Part shown: positions 32,876-37,325 of the stretch, piece by piece
Position numbering within the stretch: position 1 is the stretch's first letter
Layout: each line of letters begins with the position of its first letter
NCBI GenBank assembly: GCA_903857825.1
Contig: CAIOGI010000002.1
Span: 1 to 37,325 of the forward strand
Length of the DNA: 37,325 bases
From: Candidatus Tayloriibacteriota bacterium
Lineage (GTDB): Bacteria; Patescibacteriota; Minisyncoccia; Phycocordibacterales; PALSA-1337
Direction: 5' to 3'
The notes under the pieces: generated by a model
Told to the model about the DNA's origin: nothing
Databases searched by the model: none
The model's input: only the letters and a program-made list of their open reading frames with translations
Position numbers and translations under genes: made by a program

Positions 32876-35164
32876 AACCCCAATTCCCATATCACAGACC
32901 ACGCTCGACTCATACCACCACAAAGGATAGCTTTAAAAAAGCTGGGTATTGAAACCGTGCATGATCTCCTATATCACTTCCCCTCAAGGTATGGCGACAC
33001 TTCAGAAACGAGAAATATTTCAACTCTAGAAAAGGGAGACGTAGCAGTTGTGTTTGGAAAAATTACTAAACTTAAAACCAGCAAAGGATTCAAGACAAAA
33101 ATTCCGATGGCAGACGCTTGGGTTGAGGATGAGAGTGGAAAGATCCATTGTGTCTGGTTCAATCAGCCATATTTAGCAAAGATGACACAAGAAGACGCGC
33201 TTGTGAGAATAGAGGGAAAGGTCTCGCAAAGAAGAAGTAAGAACCCGGAGCAAAGCGGAGAACTATATTTTTCTAATCCGAAGCTCGAAGTCGTAAACAA
33301 ACTACCAACTGGAGTCGGTGATTCCCTATTTGGTGATGACGGCAAATCTCACACATTATACCCGGTATATCCAGAGTCCCGAGGGATAACTTCAAATTGG
33401 ATTTATCATAAGATAATAGATGTTTTTAAAAATGGACTTCTTGATAAACTTGTTGATCCAATACCAAAAGAAATATTAGAAAAATACAATTTACCAAGTC
33501 TAAAGACTGCCCTGATCTGGATACACACACCAATGAAGCCCGAGGATGCGGAAGCAGCAAGAAAAAGATTTGCCTTTGAAGAAGTGTTCTTTATTCAATT
33601 AGAAAAACAAATCGCCAGAAAGGAATATGAGAAAAATCCAAGTTTCAAAATTGAAGCAATAGAAAAAAATGTAAATGAGTTTATAAAGCGATTCCCATTC
33701 GAAGCCACAGATGCTCAAAATAGTTCGATAAAAACGATTCTGGATGACTTTAGCAAAGACCATGCCATGTCTCGCCTTCTCGAGGGTGATGTAGGTTCCG
33801 GCAAGACCGCTGTAGCCGCGGTGACCGCCTACGCCGTAGTCACAACCACACCGAAGGGTCAAAAGTTTGGTAATTTACAAGTGGCTTATATGTGCCCCAC
33901 AGAGATACTCGCCACTCAACATTTCGAATCTTTTATTCAATATTTTTCATACCTTGGAATACAAGTTGGACTTATAACTGGAAGTGGGTGCAGAAAGTTC
34001 CCTTCAAAATTAAATCCAAAAGGCTGGACCAATATTTCACGAACACAACTTCTCAAATGGGTTGAGAACGGTGAAATACCAGTACTGATAGGCACACATG
34101 CCCTCATTCAAAAATCAGTAAAATTTAAACATCTCGCCTATGTGATCATAGACGAACAGCATCGCTTTGGATTGAAACAACGTGCAAGTTTAATGCAAAA
34201 AGAACTAGTGGGACTCGTGAAAAAGACTGTTGGAAGAGACACTTCGCAGCGCGACGGCGCGAGAATAGCGCAAAGCCAGCAGGCTTTGACGCGTGTTGAT
34301 GACAACAGTACTTTTTCACGAGTCCCCCACCTACTTTCAATGACCGCCACCCCCATCCCCCGCACATTAGCCCTAACCATTTACGGAGACCTCGATCTCA
34401 CACTACTTGACCAAATGCCTCACGGACGAAAGCCGATAATTACAGACATCGTAACACCAGACAGACGAGAAGAAATATATAAAAAGATAAAAATAGAATT
34501 AAAGGCTGGTCGCCAGGCCTATGTTATTTGTCCTAGAATAAATGAGCCAGATCCAGACAAGGAAGCTGCAGTAAATGCAAAATCGGTAAAAGAGGAGGCA
34601 AAAAGGTTAAAAGAAAAAGTGTTCCAAGAATATGAGATAGGAATACTACATAGCAAGATGAAGCCTAAAGAAAAAGATAGTGTAATGGCCGATTTTAAGT
34701 CTGGAAAAATCCATATACTATGCGCAACATCAGTAGTAGAAGTCGGTGTGAATGTTCCCAATGCAACAGTCATTATTATAGAAGGTGCTGAACGATTTGG
34801 ATTGGCACAACTCCATCAGCTACGAGGACGAGTCATACGATCAAATCATCAAGCATACTGCTATGTATTTGCAGAAACGAAATCTGACAAGACTTTTGAC
34901 AGACTATGTGCGCTGAAGACAGCTAGGAACGGCTTTGAACTAGCAGAATATGACTTGAAGTTCCGAGGTTCAGGTGAACTCTCTGGAGGAAAACAGTGGG
35001 GTGTCTCAGACATTGCCATGGAGGCATTAAAAAATATAAAGATGGTAGAGGCAGCAAGAACAGAAGCACAACTACTTATCACCCAGGACATCAAACTAGA
35101 AAAATATCCTCAAATACAAAGTAATTTAAAGGAAAGAAAAAGCGAAATAAAGCATTGGGAATAG
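32873..35164 (+). CDS. recG: ATP-dependent DNA helicase RecG
   Basis: This 763-residue protein is full length. It has an N-terminal wedge/OB fold (IETVHDLLYHFPSRYGD), helicase motif I LEGDVGSGKTAVA, motif II IDEQHRFG, motif III SMTATPIPRTL, and motifs V/VI with ATSVVEVGVNVPNAT and QLRGRVIRS. It remodels stalled forks and branch-migrates Holliday junctions. Between motifs II and III lies an extra run (GRDTSQRDGARIAQSQQALT) coded by unusually GC-rich, palindromic DNA at 34235-34300. It stops one base before the convergent small gene. A weak AGGC-CTTT-GCCT hairpin plus T-rich run follows. Confidence 0.96.
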   Translation: MNPNSHITDHARLIPPQRIALKKLGIETVHDLLYHFPSRYGDTSETRNISTLEKGDVAVVFGKITKLKTSKGFKTKIPMADAWVEDESGKIHCVWFNQPYLAKMTQEDALVRIEGKVSQRRSKNPEQSGELYFSNPKLEVVNKLPTGVGDSLFGDDGKSHTLYPVYPESRGITSNWIYHKIIDVFKNGLLDKLVDPIPKEILEKYNLPSLKTALIWIHTPMKPEDAEAARKRFAFEEVFFIQLEKQIARKEYEKNPSFKIEAIEKNVNEFIKRFPFEATDAQNSSIKTILDDFSKDHAMSRLLEGDVGSGKTAVAAVTAYAVVTTTPKGQKFGNLQVAYMCPTEILATQHFESFIQYFSYLGIQVGLITGSGCRKFPSKLNPKGWTNISRTQLLKWVENGEIPVLIGTHALIQKSVKFKHLAYVIIDEQHRFGLKQRASLMQKELVGLVKKTVGRDTSQRDGARIAQSQQALTRVDDNSTFSRVPHLLSMTATPIPRTLALTIYGDLDLTLLDQMPHGRKPIITDIVTPDRREEIYKKIKIELKAGRQAYVICPRINEPDPDKEAAVNAKSVKEEAKRLKEKVFQEYEIGILHSKMKPKEKDSVMADFKSGKIHILCATSVVEVGVNVPNATVIIIEGAERFGLAQLHQLRGRVIRSNHQAYCYVFAETKSDKTFDRLCALKTARNGFELAEYDLKFRGSGELSGGKQWGVSDIAMEALKNIKMVEAARTEAQLLITQDIKLEKYPQIQSNLKERKSEIKHWE

Positions 35165-35165
35165 A

Positions 35166-35339
35166 CTAAAGGCCTTTGCCTGTTTTCTGTTTTTCTAATT
35201 CATGGATAATATCCTTTATGGCTTGATTATATCCATCTGCCCAATCATCTCCAGGGCAACAAGTATTAGCCCCTGCACACTCCCATCCATCAGCCTCCGT
35301 GGCTTTCATTTTCTTTAGTAATTTAATAAGTTTATCCAT
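35166..35339 (-). CDS. 57-residue acidic protein with CCPGDDW motif
   Basis: This gene is too short for the ORF track. It starts MDKLIKLLKKMKATEADGWE and continues CAGANTCCPGDDWADGYNQA before a helical end (IKDIIHELEKQKTGKGL). Three Cys in ECAGANTCC could bind a metal or form a disulfide. The start lies one base before the stop of the upstream BRO-N/DinD-like gene on the same strand, so the two are probably cotranscribed. No family was recognised. Confidence 0.6.
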   Translation of the reverse strand: MDKLIKLLKKMKATEADGWECAGANTCCPGDDWADGYNQAIKDIIHELEKQKTGKGL

Positions 35340-35340
35340 G

Positions 35341-36171
35341 TTATCTTAATAACTTTTTATTTTTTAAGGTCTCAAAATTATCACTTGTGATCACCTTCTT
35401 TCCTATTTTTTCCTCAATATTTTTTCTAGCATTACCAGCAATACTTCCACCCTCTCTTGCTACTTTTTTGTTTTCATCAAAGTCTTTTGGTTCATCTTTC
35501 TTTGAAATCTCTGTGGTTGCTGCTTCTGCAAGCATATTCAAAACCAATTCAAGATTTGTCATATTATCTCTAAGATTTTCCTTTTTCAAACCTTTTAAAT
35601 TCTTATACTCCTTTGTTGTAAGACCTGTCCAGGCTTTCGTAATTTCATTCGTAAGTATTGCAAACTCTATTCCCTCTTTTACCCCTCTATTTTCCCATTC
35701 ATCTGTAAGATCTTTTCTTATTTCGATACTCTTCAGTCGTTGATTTATCCATGACTGACTATACCCCTTCCTTAAATATGTCTTTAATGCCCTGTTTATA
35801 GCGAGTTCTGGATCTGCGGTTTCCTCGAGTCTTTCATAACCAACCCTTGCTAACCATAATTTAAAAGGTTCTGCATTAGGAGAAGGAATAGACTGGACGA
35901 GACGAAGTAAATTCTCTGTATCAATAGTATCAGTTAAGTAATATTTACCATCAGAAGCCTCCATTTTCAGTTGGTTACATTTTGTAACCAACTCACTTCC
36001 CTCTTCGTTTAATCTATTTTTTAATACTTTCCAGTAATTCCTCGGATCAATACTATTACTTAATGCCCCTACCACATCAACAACCGAAAAGTACCACAGC
36101 TCTTTATCCGCATCCCATACTTTCCTTATACCCTTCCTATCAAAAATTGATATGCTATTGTTTTTACTCAT
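35341..36171 (-). CDS. BRO-N domain / DinD-like protein
   Basis: This 276-residue protein opens with a BRO-N fold (IRKVWDADKELWYFSVVDVV, then DPRNYWKVLKNRL), as in phage antirepressors. It continues with a block typical of DinD-type damage-inducible proteins (WINQRLKSIEIRKDLTDEWE, GVKEGIEFAILTNEITKAW, NMTNLELVLNMLAEAATTEI). In E. coli DinD is SOS-induced and inhibits RecA-DNA filaments; whether this homologue does so is unknown. It could be a mobile-element remnant or a regulator. No LexA-type box was found by eye upstream. Confidence 0.85.
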   Translation of the reverse strand: MSKNNSISIFDRKGIRKVWDADKELWYFSVVDVVGALSNSIDPRNYWKVLKNRLNEEGSELVTKCNQLKMEASDGKYYLTDTIDTENLLRLVQSIPSPNAEPFKLWLARVGYERLEETADPELAINRALKTYLRKGYSQSWINQRLKSIEIRKDLTDEWENRGVKEGIEFAILTNEITKAWTGLTTKEYKNLKGLKKENLRDNMTNLELVLNMLAEAATTEISKKDEPKDFDENKKVAREGGSIAGNARKNIEEKIGKKVITSDNFETLKNKKLLR

Positions 36172-36520
36172 TATATTTTGATATTAGTTAATAAAATTAG
36201 ATTAAATATGAATGAATATTATCACTAATAAAAATAATGCACTATTGCGCCATGATGATTTTTGTTTTAGAAAATAAATTTATAACTAATTAAAAATAAC
36301 TATATATTGTGCCAAGATAAGGACAGTGGTCGAATCTTTAAGCGTAACCATGAACAGATGACAAAAGCAATATACGAATTCTTTGCCGGAGTTTGTTTAT
36401 CAATATCATTTTGTACATCTGATTGGGGTTTCTATCTTACGAAGAAAGTATTGGTGAGGGTGAGTGTGAGGATATTAAAAAGGAGGTGTAAATTGGCGAA
36501 GACGGTAAGATTTGAAGTAA
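36172..36520. other. Intergenic stretch without a convincing gene
   Basis: The first 130 bases are AT-rich promoter-like sequence. From 36307 a 95-codon plus-strand ORF opens with basic residues (GRIFKRNHEQMTKAIYEFFA) but then becomes low-likelihood sequence. It lacks a ribosome site and runs over the terminator and into the opposite gene. At most it is a decayed remnant. Confidence 0.4.
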
Positions 36521-36547
36521 AAGAAAACCGCCCAACAACGCTGGGCG
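36521..36547 (-). terminator. Intrinsic terminator after the 36579-37025 gene
   Basis: The minus strand has CGCCCA-GCGTTGT-TGGGCG followed by GTTTTCTTTT, about 30 bases after the stop. Confidence 0.75.
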
Positions 36548-36578
36548 ATTTCGTGAACAGATCTATAAACCATGTTCT

Positions 36579-37025
36579 TCATGTTTTTTTCTGACCAAGC
36601 TCCGCCTTGAGACGGCGAGCAATACACTCATTGAGGTGGCGGACTGTGAAAAGATCGTCATTGTGTCCAGTAGGAAAAACCCATTTTTGTCCTTCATAGT
36701 CGAACCTCACGGTAAAGTCACAATTCGCCATAACCATGTACGCTTGCCGTGTTGCGTGGTAATGGGGAAGCCCAAAATCCATGGTATGGGATTCCACACA
36801 AACCGCCACATTTCCATTCACCTCGAATGGATTACTCTCCCTTGGAGAATATCGTTCACTAGTGTTTACGCTCCAGACTAGGCTGAACTTCGTATCGCCC
36901 AGAAGATACTCTCCACCCAAATCTTCGGTGGTAAGAAGTTCGCTTGCAAGTTGATTTTGCAAATCGAATATGACTTCCACCAATTTAGCTGCTTCTGGGT
37001 GAGTTACATTTAGTTTCAATTTCAT
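36579..37025 (-). CDS. Unrecognised soluble protein
   Basis: I choose the internal ATG at 37025 (148 residues, MKLKLNVTHPEAAKLVEVIF), because the track start at 37088 lies inside a hairpin and adds non-typical residues. The protein is mixed alpha/beta with many aromatic and His residues (GLPHYHATRQAYMVMANCDF, GQKWVFPTGHNDDLFTVRHL) and ends in a basic helix. No motif was recognised and no membrane segment is seen. The gene is more GC-rich than its surroundings and has its own terminator, hinting at transfer. Confidence 0.65.
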   Translation of the reverse strand: MKLKLNVTHPEAAKLVEVIFDLQNQLASELLTTEDLGGEYLLGDTKFSLVWSVNTSERYSPRESNPFEVNGNVAVCVESHTMDFGLPHYHATRQAYMVMANCDFTVRFDYEGQKWVFPTGHNDDLFTVRHLNECIARRLKAELGQKKT

Positions 37026-37057
37026 AGTAGCTTTTTGTATTCTTTGTTTATTTGTTA

Positions 37058-37099
37058 GGGGACTCAAAAAGAACAACATCTTGCTCACTCTGAGTCCCC
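37058..37099. repeat. 8-bp inverted repeat upstream of the 37025 gene
   Basis: GGGGACTC (37058-37065) pairs with GAGTCCCC (37092-37099) across 26 bases. It may be a leader hairpin of the minus-strand gene, an operator, or the end of an upstream unit. No T run follows. Confidence 0.5.
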
Positions 37100-37260
37100 C
37101 ACCAAAAATATAGTTTTTTCAAAGAATTGTCGGATCTCACTACCTATATGATACATACTTACATGTGAGTTGTCAATAGCATCTAAGTGAATTAGCATTC
37201 TAAACGCAACAAAGTTGTCAGGCTAATTGCAACACCCTTTTGGGGGTTTAGACTATGTAA
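37100..37260. other. Intergenic, nothing firm
   Basis: This is AT-rich sequence with a small CCC-TTTT-GGG hairpin at about 37235-37246. No gene was recognised. Confidence 0.3.
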
Positions 37261-37325
37261 ATGTCACATACACATATTGGTCCTGGAGATTGGGCGTGCA
37301 TTGGGCGAATGTTAAGGGCTGGTCA
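37261..37325 (+). CDS. Possible start of a plus-strand gene (partial)
   Basis: ATG at 37261 opens a frame MSHTHIGPGDWACIGRMLRA that runs off the window. It is GC-richer than the sequence before it. With only 21 codons visible, neither identity nor reality can be judged. Confidence 0.2.
   Translation, partial: MSHTHIGPGDWACIGRMLRAG

Noticed and set aside
34138-34380. Minus-strand ORFs inside recG
   Set aside because: They are overlapping shadows of the GC-rich part of recG.
36307-36594. 95-codon plus-strand ORF as a real gene
   Set aside because: It crosses a minus-strand terminator and the end of the opposite gene, and only its first 25 residues look protein-like.
36636-36881. 81-codon plus-strand ORF
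   Set aside because: It is antisense to the 36579-37025 gene, which has its own terminator and better protein features.

Overview
The window reads as a piece of a Patescibacteria (CPR) genome, most likely of the Parcubacteria type. The base composition is AT-rich, intergenic gaps are short, the genes are mostly small single-copy housekeeping genes, and there is one complete type IV pilus locus. Shine-Dalgarno sequences are largely absent: several genes instead have a -10 box exactly six bases before the ATG, which suggests leaderless mRNAs. This lineage call is an inference from gene content and sequence style; no marker gene for placement was searched.

Layout. 1-5805 (minus): the 5' 1935 codons of a giant repetitive surface protein that continues past the left edge. 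The ORF track misses it because it has no stop in the window. It combines an N-terminal HTH-like domain, one membrane helix and a long tail-fibre-like region with GNVGIGTT modules. 5806-6506: AT-rich gap. 6507-10964: a small MerR/excisionase-type protein, gatB, obg, an AI-2E-type permease and an OmpR-type response regulator. 10965-12376: candidate small RNA, tRNA-Thr, tRNA-Asp, a small lipoprotein gene, tRNA-Met, tRNA-fMet and an inverted-repeat element. 12373-17312: a membrane protein with a HEPN-like motif, gatA, gatC, a divergent RHH/RelE toxin-antitoxin pair and ligA. 17350-29788 (minus): the pilus locus, in transcription order pilM, pilN, pilO, a PilP-like small gene, pilB, a CheY-like receiver, pilT, pilC, pilA, a possible nuclease-domain gene, a second pilin, pilD and four minor-pilin genes. 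A candidate structured RNA (plus strand) lies between the nuclease-like gene and the second pilin. 29824-32779: comFC, a DUF5652-type protein, a hairpin-bearing tandem repeat, tRNA-Ser with anticodon ACU, a methyltransferase, a reductase remnant, a frameshifted ung and tRNA-Ser(GCU). 32873-37325: recG, a 57-residue cysteine-containing protein, a BRO-N/DinD-like protein and an unrecognised protein.

How it fits together. GatA, GatB and GatC form the amidotransferase that makes Gln-tRNA (and Asn-tRNA) by transamidation; gatB is separated from gatCA here. PilM/N/O, PilB, PilT, PilC, PilD and the pilins would assemble a retractable type IV pilus, which with ComFC suggests DNA uptake or host-surface attachment. 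The giant tail-fibre-like protein is a second candidate attachment structure. LigA, RecG, Ung and the DinD-like protein are DNA repair functions.

Most interesting items: (1) a 20-base GC-rich DNA core repeated 14 times in frame inside the AT-rich surface gene, between unlike spacers; (2) the -10/N6/ATG promoter pattern; (3) a tRNA-Ser carrying anticodon ACU beside a normal GCU one; (4) candidate structured RNAs at about 21000-21235 and 10995-11090; (5) a 142-bp inverted-repeat element starting at a stop codon; (6) a tandem repeat whose hairpin stems changed in a compensatory way.
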